Shown: positions 22,515-31,217, counted from the first letter of the stretch. The stretch is DNA of 44,574 nt from Ruminococcus sp. (GCA_017526445.1 JAFXRI010000097.1:1-44574), one strand, 5' to 3'. A program made the numbers and translations. The notes: a model not told the origin generated them from the letters alone.

Positions 22515-23348
22515 ATGAGAGTATATGAAAACAGCTTTCTGCTGTTTGTTTCGGCACTCGATTACATCGAGAGCAGGCTTACTGAAGAGCTTTCGCAGGA
22601 GGATATCGCCTCCGCCTGCTGTGCTTCGCTGTCCTCCTTGCAGAAAACATGGAGATACTGCGCCCGTTCGTCAATAGGGGAGTATATCACCAAGAGGCGC
22701 ATAACCCTTGCAGGCCGTGACCTGATAAACAGCGATATTTCTGTTCTTGACTGTGCCATGAAGTACGGATATAACTCTCATGAGGTGTTCACCAGAGCAT
22801 TCACCAAAGTCTGGGGATTGCCTCCGGCACGTTTCCGTAAAGAGTGGAAAGGCGACTGTGGGCTCTATCCCAGACTCAATCCCGAGTTTGTAAAAGGAGC
22901 TGATACTATGAACGTTAAGAAATTTGATGTATCCGAAGTATATGATTACCTCAGATCTCAGGCAGGCAGTTACGTACTCTGCTTTGATATACAGAATCTG
23001 CTGCCGATAAACGAAAACCTCGGCACCGAGGCAGGCGACAAGGTGATCCTCGAAGCCTTTCGCCGTATCAACGAGGCAGCTGAGGAGAATATGCTCTGCC
23101 TGCGCATCGGAGGGGACGAGTTTGTTATGATAACCGAGAGCACAGACCGTGCAAAGGTCATGGAAATAGCCGATAAAGTGCTTGCCCAAAACGGCAGCAA
23201 AACCGCATACAGCGGCGGAGAGGTCGCAGTATCACTTAGGTGCGGCGCGATCGTCATCGGAAAGTCCCTGAAATACTCCGTGCTTCTTGATGACTTCACC
23301 GAAGTCATCGAGAGAGCAAGAACATCCGGAAAGATTGAATTCAAGTAA
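22515..23348 (+). CDS. AraC-type DNA-binding domain fused to GGDEF domain
   Basis: This 277-residue protein has two AraC helix-turn-helix units (about residues 14-110). The second shows DISVLDCAMKYGYNSHEVFTRAF and the closing GLPPARFRKEW. A compact GGDEF domain follows (about 140-275). The motif GGDEF is intact (199-203) and the first metal-binding Asp is present in CFDIQNLLPINENLG (Asp158), so cyclase activity is possible. The RxxD inhibitory site is missing, and the usual IND(x)xGH has become INENLG. Diguanylate cyclases make cyclic di-GMP; direct fusion of the cyclase fold to an AraC DNA-binding part is unusual. The GGDEF domain might instead bind GTP and act as the sensor. A shared leader hairpin and possible operators precede it. 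A terminator follows. Confidence 0.85.
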   Translation: MRVYENSFLLFVSALDYIESRLTEELSQEDIASACCASLSSLQKTWRYCARSSIGEYITKRRITLAGRDLINSDISVLDCAMKYGYNSHEVFTRAFTKVWGLPPARFRKEWKGDCGLYPRLNPEFVKGADTMNVKKFDVSEVYDYLRSQAGSYVLCFDIQNLLPINENLGTEAGDKVILEAFRRINEAAEENMLCLRIGGDEFVMITESTDRAKVMEIADKVLAQNGSKTAYSGGEVAVSLRCGAIVIGKSLKYSVLLDDFTEVIERARTSGKIEFK

Positions 23349-23349
23349 T

Positions 23350-23382
23350 AAAAAAGCCCGGGAGCAATCCCGGGCTTTTTTT
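23350..23382. terminator. Bidirectional terminator between convergent genes
   Basis: AAAAAGCCCGGGA-GCAA-TCCCGGGCTTTTTTT: an 8-base-pair GC stem flanked by an A-run and a T-run. It serves the AraC-GGDEF gene on the plus strand and gpmI on the minus strand. Confidence 0.95.
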
Positions 23383-23394
23383 ATGTGCTGTTGA

Positions 23395-24981
23395 TCAGAT
23401 CATGCTGTCTTCCCAGCAGTCAGGAGCTTCGATACCGAGCAGCTTGGCTACTGTGGGGGCTACGTTTGCAAGACCGTACTTTGTGCTGTCAGCATCTATG
23501 ATGTCGTGGCGTGTTTCCTTATCCCAGATGATAAAGGGAACGCGGTTGAGCGAGTGTGCAGTTCTTACCTGGATCTCGCCCTTCTTGTTCTTCTCCAGCA
23601 TCTCATCGGCATTGCCGTGGTCGGCTGTTACCAGCAGTGTGCAGTTGCACTCATCGCACACCTTGATAAGTCTTGCCAGACCGAGATCAACAGCCTCGAC
23701 ACCGGTGATGGTGGCGTCCATATTTCCGGTGTGACCTACCATATCGCCGTTGGGGTAGTTGCATCGGATGAAATCATACTTGCCGGAGCGGATAGCCTCG
23801 ATCATATCGTCGGTGATCTCAGCGGACTTCATCCAGGGACGCTCATCAAAGGATACACGGTCAGAAGGGATCTCCTTCCAAGTCTCGAGTTTCTCGTCAA
23901 AGCGCTCGGAGCGGTTACCGTTCCAGAAATATGTAACGTGGCCGTACTTCTGTGTCTCGGAAACGGCATAAGAGGAAAGGCCGTTCTTTACCAGCAGTTC
24001 GGAAAGAGTATTCCTGATCTCGGGGGGATTTACAAGATACTTCTTGGGGATCTTGAGGTCGCCGTCATACTCCAGCATACCGGCATAGATAACGTCGGGG
24101 ATCACACCTCTGTCAAAGTGATTGAACTCGTCGCCGCCGTCGAAGGCCATAGAGATCTCGATAGCTCTGTCACCGCGGAAGTTGAAGAGGATCATGCTGT
24201 CGCCGTCCTCGACCTTGCCGACGGGCTTGCCGTCCTTAGCGATAACGAACTCGGGAAGATCCTGGTCGATAGCGCCGGTCTCGTTCCTGAGTGTATCAAC
24301 AGCGGTCTGAGCGTCAGCAAACTGTCTGCCCTCGCCGTGAACGTGAGTGTTCCAGCCACGCTCGACCATACCCCAGTCGGCCTGGTATCTGTCCATAGTG
24401 ATCTTCATTCTTCCGCCGCCGGAAGCGATCTGTGCATCAAAGGAAGCGTCATTCAGCTGTGCGATGCAGTCCTCAAGCTCCTTGATATAGATAGGAGCGG
24501 ATGTTGCGGGAACGTCTCTGCCGTCCAGCAGGATGTGGCAGCGTACCTTTTTCACGCCCTCCTCCTTAGCCTTGGCGAGCATCTTCTCCAGGTGGTGGAT
24601 ATTGGAGTGAACATTGCCGTCGGAGAGCAGTCCGAGAAAGTGGAGAGTAGAATCCTTGGTCTTTACGTTTTCGATGAGCTGCTTCCAGGTAGCGGAGGAG
24701 AACATTTTGCCGCTCTCGATAGACTCGTTTACGAGCTTAGCGCCCTGGGAGTAGATCTGGCCGCAGCCGAGGGCGTTGTGTCCTACCTCGGAGTTGCCCA
24801 TATCGTCATCGGAGGGAAGTCCGACAGCGTCGCCGTGAGCCTTCAGCGAGGTGTTGGGGTAATTCTTCAGCAGCATATCCAGTGTAGGGGTATTAGCCTC
24901 GGTAACAGCGTCGCCGAGACCTGTAACGGAAAATCCCACACCGTCCATAACTACCAGTACAACAGTTTTTTTCTTTGCCAT
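23395..24981 (-). CDS. gpmI: 2,3-bisphosphoglycerate-independent phosphoglycerate mutase
   Basis: This 528-residue cytosolic enzyme interconverts 3- and 2-phosphoglycerate in glycolysis and needs two Mn ions but no cofactor. The N-terminal metal site VMDGVGFS (Asp13) and the phosphoserine nucleophile in GNSEVGHNALG (Ser64) are clear. The transferase domain shows ILLDGRDVPATSA, and the closing metal ligands are in NYPNGDMVGHTGN and TADHGNADEM. The length is slightly above the usual 510. GAAAGGA precedes the ATG. It is the last gene of the pgk operon, 35 bases after the preceding gene, and ends at the terminator at 23350-23382. Confidence 0.97.
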   Translation of the reverse strand: MAKKKTVVLVVMDGVGFSVTGLGDAVTEANTPTLDMLLKNYPNTSLKAHGDAVGLPSDDDMGNSEVGHNALGCGQIYSQGAKLVNESIESGKMFSSATWKQLIENVKTKDSTLHFLGLLSDGNVHSNIHHLEKMLAKAKEEGVKKVRCHILLDGRDVPATSAPIYIKELEDCIAQLNDASFDAQIASGGGRMKITMDRYQADWGMVERGWNTHVHGEGRQFADAQTAVDTLRNETGAIDQDLPEFVIAKDGKPVGKVEDGDSMILFNFRGDRAIEISMAFDGGDEFNHFDRGVIPDVIYAGMLEYDGDLKIPKKYLVNPPEIRNTLSELLVKNGLSSYAVSETQKYGHVTYFWNGNRSERFDEKLETWKEIPSDRVSFDERPWMKSAEITDDMIEAIRSGKYDFIRCNYPNGDMVGHTGNMDATITGVEAVDLGLARLIKVCDECNCTLLVTADHGNADEMLEKNKKGEIQVRTAHSLNRVPFIIWDKETRHDIIDADSTKYGLANVAPTVAKLLGIEAPDCWEDSMI

Positions 24982-25015
24982 AAAAATTTCCTTTCTATTT
25001 GAGGCGGCCGGATGG

Positions 25016-25729
25016 TCACCAATAAATAACGCAGAATCCCGTTTCGGGATCTACAAGGCAGGCGGGGCAGTGCTCGCCTGTTTCGCCCATAGAATAGACC
25101 TCGGACCTGCCGATGATCTTTCCGTTGTCTTCGCAGTAGATGCGCAGCTTCTTATGCACGAAGCTGTCTGTTTCTTCAAGCTTGCCGCCCTTGGATATGA
25201 TCTCGTCGCGGAAGGTACTCACGCCCTCCTCATCGGCGGTGAAGTGTATCGCTGCATTCGAGCCGCCCTCCTGTCCGACACGCGGAGCCGAGAAGTTCAT
25301 ATAGAAATCAGAGCTTCCGGAGGGTATGCCGGGCATAAATTCAAGCTCGGCAGAGTCGATGCCGTTTCCGAGGCAGTAGAGGCCTTTTCTTACGGAGAAG
25401 AGTCCTTTCATCCCGCTGCCGAGGCCTGATACCACGAATACGGCGAAACAGAGGATAACGCAGGCGAAGATCCTCAGCCCCATTGATACACGCCTGACAG
25501 CGGCCGAAGGTTCGCCGCGGTCAAGTATCTTCTGCACGATAAGGAACACAAGGCCGAAGCCTGCGCAGACAACGGTTATCCTGAAATAAGTCAGTGCAGC
25601 CCACAGGGGAGCCGCAATGAGACAGGCCCCGATCAGCAGATCCAGTGTCTGTCTCAGCGGGCGCGGAGGCTTGCCGGTGTACTCACCTTCTATGATCTTT
25701 ATATCACGTTTAGCTTCGGCCACAGGCAT
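25016..25729 (-). CDS. Hypothetical membrane protein in the glycolytic operon
   Basis: This 237-residue protein has a short cytoplasmic start (KRDIKIIEGEYTG), three hydrophobic helices (about 32-50, 52-67 and 83-104), and an outer C-terminal domain of about 125 residues with four Cys (near CLGNG, IYCED, HCPAC, GFCVI). I do not recognise the family. GGAGAGGGGG precedes the ATG; a GTG two codons on is also possible. It is packed between tpiA (28 bases) and gpmI (34 bases) on the same strand. Cotranscription with glycolysis genes may be incidental; no function is proposed. Confidence 0.75.
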   Translation of the reverse strand: MPVAEAKRDIKIIEGEYTGKPPRPLRQTLDLLIGACLIAAPLWAALTYFRITVVCAGFGLVFLIVQKILDRGEPSAAVRRVSMGLRIFACVILCFAVFVVSGLGSGMKGLFSVRKGLYCLGNGIDSAELEFMPGIPSGSSDFYMNFSAPRVGQEGGSNAAIHFTADEEGVSTFRDEIISKGGKLEETDSFVHKKLRIYCEDNGKIIGRSEVYSMGETGEHCPACLVDPETGFCVIYW

Positions 25730-25757
25730 CCCCCTCTCCGGTCATTTCAGATGAAGC

Positions 25758-26534
25758 TTATCCCTCTACGGCAGCCTGTACGATAACGTTGAAGTCGTTA
25801 GCCTTGAGGGAAGCGCCGCCGATAAGGCCGCCGTCAACGTTCTCCTTGGAGAGCAGCTCGGCTGCATTGCCGGCGTTCATAGAGCCGCCGTACTGGATAG
25901 TAACAGCCTCAGCGGTAGCCTCGTCATACTTCTTTGCAAGCTGAGCGCGGATGAATGCGCATACCTCCTCAGCCTGATCGGCGGTAGCGGTCTTGCCGGT
26001 GCCGATAGCCCATACAGGCTCATAAGCGATAACGGTTTTCTTTACGTCCTCAGCGGATACATCCCAGAGGTCCAGCTTGATCTGACGAGCGATGACCTCC
26101 TCGGTGATGCCGCACTCACGCTCCCAGAGCAGCTCGCCTACGCAAACGATAGGCTTGAGGCCGGCGGCCAGAGCAGCCTTTGTTCTCTTGTTAACGGTCT
26201 CGTCGGTCTCGCCGAAATACTGTCTTCTCTCGCTGTGGCCGATGATAACGTACTCAACGCCCAGCTCGACCAGCATATCAGCGGAGATCTCGCCGGTGAA
26301 GGCGCCGCTCTTCTCGAAGTGGACATTCTCTGCGCCCACCTTTACATTGCTGCCGGCAGTCGCATTGACAGCAGTTTCGAGGTTAGTGAAGGGCACACAG
26401 GTGATGACCTCGACCTTGCCCTCAGCGTTTGCGACCAGGGGCTTGATAGCCTCGATGAGCTCCTTAGCCTCGGGACGAGTCTTGTTCATTTTCCAGTTTC
26501 CGGCGATGATAGCCTTTCTTACGCTTTTCTTCAT
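25758..26534 (-). CDS. tpiA: Triosephosphate isomerase
   Basis: This 258-residue TIM-barrel enzyme interconverts dihydroxyacetone phosphate and glyceraldehyde 3-phosphate. All catalytic features are present: Lys15 in GNWKMNKT, His100 in IIGHSERR, Glu172 in AYEPVWAIGTGKTAT, and the phosphate-binding loops IQYGGSMN and DGGLIGGASL. The length is normal. AAAGGAG lies 9 bases before the ATG. It sits in the operon behind pgk and the small membrane-protein gene, 45 bases from the latter, and upstream of gpmI. Confidence 0.98.
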   Translation of the reverse strand: MKKSVRKAIIAGNWKMNKTRPEAKELIEAIKPLVANAEGKVEVITCVPFTNLETAVNATAGSNVKVGAENVHFEKSGAFTGEISADMLVELGVEYVIIGHSERRQYFGETDETVNKRTKAALAAGLKPIVCVGELLWERECGITEEVIARQIKLDLWDVSAEDVKKTVIAYEPVWAIGTGKTATADQAEEVCAFIRAQLAKKYDEATAEAVTIQYGGSMNAGNAAELLSKENVDGGLIGGASLKANDFNVIVQAAVEG

Positions 26535-26579
26535 TATGATTACTCCTTTATGTTAATATATTTTTGACTTGCTTATGTA

Positions 26580-27179
26580 TCACTTCGACAGTCCGTCGAT
26601 GAGCACGAACACGCCCACTGCCAGCACTATGATCCCGACGCTCAGCAGTGTCAGCATCACGGACTTGTTCCCCTCGGGGACGCCGTCGTTATCCTCGTTG
26701 CCGTCGAGGGAGCCGTTTTCGTCGGGGATGCCCTCGAAATCGCCCTCGCCCTCGCTAACGTGGAACTCCTGCGGATTATTTGGGTTATACTTTATCGGCA
26801 CAGTATCTCCGAAGTCGCCCGGATCGTTTATCCACTCCTCATAAGTTATACCGTCGGCGGCAAAGCGTATGAGCATTTCCTTAAAGACGATCCTGCCGTT
26901 TTCGTCTCCTGAATAATCGGGGATCTCGGTGCTGCGGCGTTCGATTATCTCCGCATTGACAGAGGGCAGCTCGTCGTCGATGACGACAGGCTCTGTCTGC
27001 TCGGGCATGAACTTATAGCCCTTGCCGACTTTCAGCCCCACATACATTACAGCCAGTCCGACGACTATAAGGACCAATCCGACTATCCACATATACTCGG
27101 AGAAGAAACCTGCCTTGGAAATGGCGGTGCCGTCCTCCTCGTTTTCGGCGAGGATATGCATCAGATGCATCAGTTCCAT
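26580..27179 (-). CDS. DUF3592-like two-helix membrane protein
   Basis: This 199-residue protein has an N-terminal membrane helix (about 29-50) and a C-terminal one (about 178-197). Between them is a soluble part with TYEEWINDPGDFGDTVPIKY and NPNNPQEFHV, which resembles the DUF3592 pattern of a small beta domain tied to membrane helices. An acidic Gly/Asn-rich linker precedes the last helix. The ATG at 27179 has GGTGAT about 7 bases upstream; a GTG at 27191 overlaps that site and is less likely. The gene lies between pgk and tpiA, and a large hairpin with a T-run (27191-27263) precedes it, so its expression may be lower than that of pgk. Confidence 0.75.
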   Translation of the reverse strand: MELMHLMHILAENEEDGTAISKAGFFSEYMWIVGLVLIVVGLAVMYVGLKVGKGYKFMPEQTEPVVIDDELPSVNAEIIERRSTEIPDYSGDENGRIVFKEMLIRFAADGITYEEWINDPGDFGDTVPIKYNPNNPQEFHVSEGEGDFEGIPDENGSLDGNEDNDGVPEGNKSVMLTLLSVGIIVLAVGVFVLIDGLSK

Positions 27180-27190
27180 TATTATCACCA

Positions 27191-27263
27191 AAAAACAAGG
27201 GGCAGACCAACAGTCCCTCTGACACCGCGCAGGGCGGTCCAGAGGCGACAGGTCAGCCGCCCC
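27191..27263 (-). terminator. Large structured hairpin between pgk and the next gene
   Basis: Nested complementary arms form one long interrupted stem: 27199-27203 with 27259-27263 (GGGGC/GCCCC), 27205-27208 with 27251-27254, 27216-27221 with 27240-27245 (CCTCTG/CAGAGG) and 27225-27228 with 27234-27237. On the minus strand TTGTTTTTT follows, directly before the next ribosome-binding site. A second small hairpin (27280-27299) lies right after the pgk stop. This may be a partial terminator that lets pgk be expressed above the distal genes. Confidence 0.68.
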
Positions 27264-27300
27264 GAAATTTTGAAAGCCTCAGGGGCAGGAAACTGTCCCT

Positions 27301-28515
27301 TTATTTGTCAGCGATAACATCGATGCCGGGGAGCACCTTGCCCTCGAGATACTCCAGGGAAGCACCGCCGCCGGTGGAGATGTGGCTCATCTTATCAGCG
27401 AAGCCCAGCTGGATAACTGCTGCTGCGCTGTCGCCGCCGCCGATGATAGTGGTAGCATCGGTCTCGGCCAGGCTCTTGGCAACTGCGATAGTGCCCTTAG
27501 CGAGAACGGGGTTCTCAAACACGCCCATGGGTCCGTTCCAGACAACGGTCTTGGCGCTCTTTACAGCCTCGGCATAGAGCTCGGCTGTCTTGGTGCCGAT
27601 GTCAAGGCCCATCTTGTCGGCAGGGATAGCGTCAACGACTTCTACGTCGATAGGAGCGTCGATAGGATCAGGGAAGCCTGCTGCAACGGTGGTATCTACG
27701 GGGAGGAGGAGCTTCTTGCCTGCGGCAGCTGCCTTCTCGATCATTTCCTTGCAGTACTCGATCTTGGTATCGTCAACGAGGGAGGTGCCGACTTCCTTGC
27801 CCTGAGCCTTCAGGAAGGTATAAGCCATACCGCCGCCGATGATGAGGGTATCGCACTTCTCGATGAGGTTATTGATAACGTTGAGCTTATCAGCGACCTT
27901 AGCGCCGCCCAGGATAGCAACGAAGGGACGAACGGGATCCTCAACAGCATTGCCGAGGAAGTTGATCTCCTTCTGCATCAGGTAGCCTACAGCGGTCTCC
28001 TTAACGAACTTGGTAACGCCGGCGGTAGAAGCATGTGCTCTGTGAGCGGAGCCGAAAGCGTCCATTACGAACACCTGATCGTCAACCAGATCGGCCAGTT
28101 CCTTAGCGAACTCCTCACCGTTCTTGGTTTCCTCAGCACCGCGGAAACGGGTGTTCTCGAGAACAACGATCTCACCGTCAGCCATTTCAGCAACAGCCTT
28201 CTTAGCGTTCTCGCCTACAACGGTATCGTCCTTGGCGAAAGTCACCTTAGCAGATACGAGCTCAGCAAGTCTTGCAGCTGCGGGAGCGAGCGAGAACTTA
28301 TCCTCGGGACCGTTCTTGGGTTTGCCGAGATGTGAGCAGAGAACGACCTTGCCGCCGTCTGCCACGAGCTTATTGATAGTGGGCAGAGCAGCTGTGATAC
28401 GGTTATCGTTAGTGATAACTCCGTCCTTGAGCGGCACATTGAAGTCAACTCTTACGAGGACCTTCTTGCCCTTTACATTAATGTCGTCAACTGAGACCTT
28501 GTTCAAACCTGCCAT
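27301..28515 (-). CDS. pgk: Phosphoglycerate kinase
   Basis: This 404-residue enzyme transfers phosphate from 1,3-bisphosphoglycerate to ADP, the first ATP-yielding step of glycolysis. The N-terminal signature [13 protein letters not shown] (about residues 17-29), the substrate-site segment HLGKP, NTRF, GAHRAHAS-like [10 protein letters not shown], the hinge [10 protein letters not shown] and the nucleotide loop GGGDSAAA are all visible. The length is normal. GAGAGGATG precedes the ATG. It leads a minus-strand operon with tpiA and gpmI from the promoter at 28608-28636; gap and eno are not in this window. Confidence 0.98.
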   Translation of the reverse strand: MAGLNKVSVDDINVKGKKVLVRVDFNVPLKDGVITNDNRITAALPTINKLVADGGKVVLCSHLGKPKNGPEDKFSLAPAAARLAELVSAKVTFAKDDTVVGENAKKAVAEMADGEIVVLENTRFRGAEETKNGEEFAKELADLVDDQVFVMDAFGSAHRAHASTAGVTKFVKETAVGYLMQKEINFLGNAVEDPVRPFVAILGGAKVADKLNVINNLIEKCDTLIIGGGMAYTFLKAQGKEVGTSLVDDTKIEYCKEMIEKAAAAGKKLLLPVDTTVAAGFPDPIDAPIDVEVVDAIPADKMGLDIGTKTAELYAEAVKSAKTVVWNGPMGVFENPVLAKGTIAVAKSLAETDATTIIGGGDSAAAVIQLGFADKMSHISTGGGASLEYLEGKVLPGIDVIADK

Positions 28516-28570
28516 GATAATGACATCCTCTCATTATAAATTTCCGGTTTTACCCGAATTGATAACTATG

Positions 28571-28602
28571 CTGCGGGGACTGCGCACCGCGTCTGCCCGC
28601 AG
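28571..28602 (-). promoter_or_regulatory. Hairpin at the 5' end of the pgk transcript
   Basis: CTGCGGG (28571-28577) pairs with CCCGCAG (28596-28602), with an inner GCG/CGC stem. The arm at 28602 coincides with the transcript start predicted from the -10 element, so the mRNA would begin with a stem. It has no T-run; protection of the 5' end is a possible role. Confidence 0.6.
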
Positions 28603-28607
28603 ATACT

Positions 28608-28636
28608 ATTATATAATAAAAACGGCAAAAAATCAA
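28608..28636 (-). promoter_or_regulatory. Promoter of the glycolytic operon
   Basis: On the minus strand, TTGATT (28631-28636), 17 bases and TATAAT (28608-28613). The leader is about 85 bases long. Confidence 0.9.
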
Positions 28637-28660
28637 GTCCATTCAGAGAAATTTTTTTAT

Positions 28661-28711
28661 TTTGACAAAAAAATATCAATGCCCGGATCCCAACTGAGGG
28701 AGTCCGGGCAT
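28661..28711 (-). terminator. Terminator of the homoserine dehydrogenase gene
   Basis: On the minus strand, ATGCCCGGA and TCCGGGCAT form a 9-base-pair stem, then TGATATTTTTTTG follows. It lies 17 bases after the stop codon. Confidence 0.9.
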
Positions 28712-28727
28712 TTGCGGGTTTCACTTA

Positions 28728-29966
28728 TCACATAAGTCTGATCTTTGAAGCGATCTCGGCTGACTTGGACAGCTGCTCGAGGGCGGTGTCGATATCGGCT
28801 TCCACCATATTCGGGGTGATGAAGGCCAGCTCGTTATCGGGGCGTCCGTTCCTTTCGAGGTAGAGCACCTTGCCGAAAAGCTCGGTGACAGCGGGCTTCA
28901 GAGACTCGGCGTCCGCGGCCTTGATGCGGACATACATAGTATTGAGCGTGGTCTTATAGGGCACCACATAGTCCTTGTCGGTGCAGTCTTCCCAGTCGAT
29001 CATTATACGTCTGTCGCGGTGCTTGAGGCAGTCGATTATATCGCCTACGACGGCCGAAGCGGTAGGGAGCTTACCTGCGCCCTTTCCGTAGAACAGTACA
29101 TCTCCGACGCCGTCGCCTGTTACTGTAATGGCGTTATACACGTCGTCAACGGAGGAGAGCAGGCTGTTTTTGGGGACGAGCCTGGGGCATACGATCGCGC
29201 TGATCCTCCCGTTGCCGGCGGGTTTTACAGTACCTACCAGCTTGATGCTGTAGCCTGCGTCCTCGGCATACTCAACGTCATCGAGGGTGATGCGCGAGAT
29301 GCCGGAGCAATGTACATACTGAGGATAAATATGCTTTCCGAAAGCGAGTGAGCCGAGTATGCAGATCTTTCTGCAGGCGTCGTGGCCCTCCACATCTGCG
29401 GTGGGATCGGCCTCGGCATAGCCCAGCTCCTGGGCCATTTTCAGGGCGGAGTCAAAATCCATCTGACTCTTTATCATCTTGGTGAGGATGAAGTTGGTGG
29501 TGCCGTTGAGTATGCCGGAGATCTGCTCGATGGAGTTACCGGCGAGACACTTGTTCAGCGGTCTGATTATAGGGATGCCGCCGCCCACGCTGGCCTCGAA
29601 CAGGTAGTTGCAGCCGTGGTCCTTGGCGATCTCAAAAAGCTCGGCGCCGTGGGTGGCCACCAGTTCCTTGTTGGAAGTTACGACGCTCTTGCCGGCTGCG
29701 AGCAGCTTTTTGGTATATTCATAAGCAAATGTAGCACCGCCGACTACCTCGGCAACTACTTCGATCTCATCGTCGTTAAGTATGATATTGAAATCCTTGA
29801 CGAGTCTGTCCTCGTAAGGATCCCCGGGGAAGTCCCTCAGATCACAGATGTACTTGATGTCGCAGTCCCTGCCGATCTTTTTGCATATCTCCTCTCTGTT
29901 CTTTTCAAAAAGCTCGACCGTTCCTGATCCTACGACGCCGTAGCCTATCACTGCTATATTCCGCAT
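28728..29966 (-). CDS. hom: Homoserine dehydrogenase
   Basis: This 412-residue enzyme reduces aspartate semialdehyde to homoserine with NAD(P)H, the branch point towards threonine and methionine. The Rossmann motif IGYGVVGSGTVELF (residues 7-20), the substrate loop SNKELVATHG, the signature ISGILNGTTNFILTKM, the catalytic-site EADPTADVEGHDA and a C-terminal ACT-like regulatory region (about 325-410) are present. The length fits the ACT-containing form, which threonine usually inhibits. AAAGGAAAG precedes the ATG. It follows the ACT-domain gene by 42 bases on the same strand, an arrangement common in Firmicutes, and ends in a strong terminator. Confidence 0.97.
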   Translation of the reverse strand: MRNIAVIGYGVVGSGTVELFEKNREEICKKIGRDCDIKYICDLRDFPGDPYEDRLVKDFNIILNDDEIEVVAEVVGGATFAYEYTKKLLAAGKSVVTSNKELVATHGAELFEIAKDHGCNYLFEASVGGGIPIIRPLNKCLAGNSIEQISGILNGTTNFILTKMIKSQMDFDSALKMAQELGYAEADPTADVEGHDACRKICILGSLAFGKHIYPQYVHCSGISRITLDDVEYAEDAGYSIKLVGTVKPAGNGRISAIVCPRLVPKNSLLSSVDDVYNAITVTGDGVGDVLFYGKGAGKLPTASAVVGDIIDCLKHRDRRIMIDWEDCTDKDYVVPYKTTLNTMYVRIKAADAESLKPAVTELFGKVLYLERNGRPDNELAFITPNMVEADIDTALEQLSKSAEIASKIRLM

Positions 29967-30008
29967 TTCTTTCTTTCCTTTCTGTAGTAGGGTGTCTGTT
30001 CCGCTCTG

Positions 30009-30458
30009 TCACTCGCCCGAGATGATCTTGACATCGACGACGCCCTTGATATTTGCAAGCTCGGATTTGAGTATGGAGGATGTACCCTCCTGCTCGTACC
30101 TTACTGAAACTGTCACTGTAGCGACCGAGTCGATCGGGATGTTCTGGTTGATGGTCAGTATATTGGCGCCCAGCTCATAAAGCCGCTGGATTATTGACGA
30201 TAAAACGCCTTTCTCATCCCTCAGCAGCAGATATACCGAGATGATCCGGTTGGAGAACTGTTCCTCATATCCCCACACCTGGTCCTTGTACTTGTAGTAT
30301 GCGCTTCTTGAGATGCCCACGGCCCTGCACGCTTCGGCCGACGTGGCAGCCTCACCGCCTGCCCGCAGGCGCTTGGCTTCAAGTACCTTGGAGATGATCT
30401 CCGGAAGCACCTGTTCGCTTACTATCACGAGCCTGCTTTTGCCTTCTGTTTCCGCCAA
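30009..30458 (-). CDS. ACT domain-containing protein (UPF0735/PheB-like)
   Basis: This protein of about 149 residues has an N-terminal helix-turn-helix-like part (about 35-60, SAEACRAVGISRSAYYKYKD) and a C-terminal ACT domain (about 70-145, VYLLLRDEKGVLSSIIQRLY). ACT domains bind amino acids, so this is likely a small amino-acid-responsive regulator, probably of the hom gene behind it. Start choice matters: a GTG at 30467 overlaps the GGAGG, while a TTG at 30458 lies 8 bases from it, so I prefer TTG. A consensus promoter is at 30501-30529. Confidence 0.88.
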   Translation of the reverse strand: MAETEGKSRLVIVSEQVLPEIISKVLEAKRLRAGGEAATSAEACRAVGISRSAYYKYKDQVWGYEEQFSNRIISVYLLLRDEKGVLSSIIQRLYELGANILTINQNIPIDSVATVTVSVRYEQEGTSSILKSELANIKGVVDVKIISGE

Positions 30459-30500
30459 AAAGTCCACCTCCGAAAAACAAGTGTGCTTGCGACAAATACA

Positions 30501-30529
30501 AATATAACATATTCCGCAATTTTTGTCAA
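30501..30529 (-). promoter_or_regulatory. Promoter of the ACT-hom operon
   Basis: On the minus strand, TTGACA (30524-30529), 17 bases and TATATT (30501-30506). The leader is about 36 bases, with a short CAAG/CTTG hairpin and a T5 run just before GGAGG. Confidence 0.9.
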
Positions 30530-30750
30530 TGCTTAATCCTACAAATTAAGTGCCTGTACACATTTGGTAATCGTCCATTTTGACATATGGGTCCTCTTTG
30601 GAGACGGGCGACGGTATGATCCGCAAAAGGCAGTTTACCATTATTTTGAATAATATGCATAAAGAACACAAAATTATTAAGAAGATATTTTATTACTTTA
30701 TCACAATTCACAAAATAGCCTCGTATTTCGTATTATTTTCAAATTAGTTA
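30530..30750. other. Intergenic stretch without recognised content
   Basis: Between the two divergent promoters lie about 220 AT-rich bases. I see no convincing gene, RNA or repeat; only a weak inverted repeat (GTCCTC/GGAGAC near 30590-30605). An upstream regulatory region is possible. Confidence 0.5.
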
Positions 30751-30779
30751 TTGAAATCGTCCCGGATTAGGTGTAAAAT
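30751..30779 (+). promoter_or_regulatory. Promoter of the V-ATPase operon
   Basis: TTGAAA (30751-30756), 17 bases and TAAAAT (30774-30779). Transcription should start near 30786, leaving a leader of about 60 bases. Confidence 0.82.
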
Positions 30780-30804
30780 GACTGTATATATTGAGTAGAT
30801 GTAC

Positions 30805-30827
30805 CTGTACGGCTTCAGGCTGTACAG
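30805..30827 (+). promoter_or_regulatory. Leader hairpin of the V-ATPase operon
   Basis: CTGTACGGC-TTCAG-GCTGTACAG forms a 9-base-pair stem with one G-T pair, 19 bases after the predicted start and just before the GGGAGGG ribosome-binding site. There is no T-run, so it is not a terminator. Confidence 0.6.
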
Positions 30828-30844
30828 TCAAGGGAGGGTGATCT

Positions 30845-31156
30845 ATGGACATCATCGCCGAGATCCTCGAGACCGACAGGCTCGCTGAGGAAACGCTGCA
30901 AAGTACCCGCGAGCAGTGCAGGGAGATGATCGAGAATGCTCACGCCGAGGAGCAGCGTCTTGTGGATGAAAACAAATCACTTGAGGAAAAATATGCCGAG
31001 GAGTGCGAGCAGGACAACGTCCGCCGCCGTGAGGCTGCAACCGCTGAGATGCTGCAAAGCCGTGACAGGCAGATAGCGGATATGAAAAGCGTTTTCGACA
31101 GAAACCGTGAAGCCTGGGTGAACGGCATCTTTAAGAGGATCACTGACAGAGGCTGA
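30845..31156 (+). CDS. V-type ATPase G/H-like stalk subunit
   Basis: This 103-residue protein is almost entirely charged helix (for example AEETLQSTREQCREMIENAH), with a less charged end WVNGIFKRITDRG. The length, coiled-coil character and place at the head of the operon fit the small peripheral-stalk subunit that pairs with subunit E and resists rotor torque. Sequence identity of this family is low, so the call leans on context. GGGAGGG precedes the ATG. Confidence 0.78.
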   Translation: MDIIAEILETDRLAEETLQSTREQCREMIENAHAEEQRLVDENKSLEEKYAEECEQDNVRRREAATAEMLQSRDRQIADMKSVFDRNREAWVNGIFKRITDRG

Positions 31157-31217
31157 GCCGCTGTACCTTTATATAAGAAGCGCCGCGTGCGCTGACCGGA
31201 GAAGGAGATGATATTCG

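Noticed and set aside
23506..25002. 498-residue plus-strand open frame opposite gpmI
   Set aside because: It is antisense to a clearly recognised enzyme and has no ribosome-binding site or recognisable domain.
30570..30620. Riboswitch or small RNA in the gap between the ACT and V-ATPase operons
   Set aside because: Only a weak imperfect stem is present and no conserved motif is recognisable.
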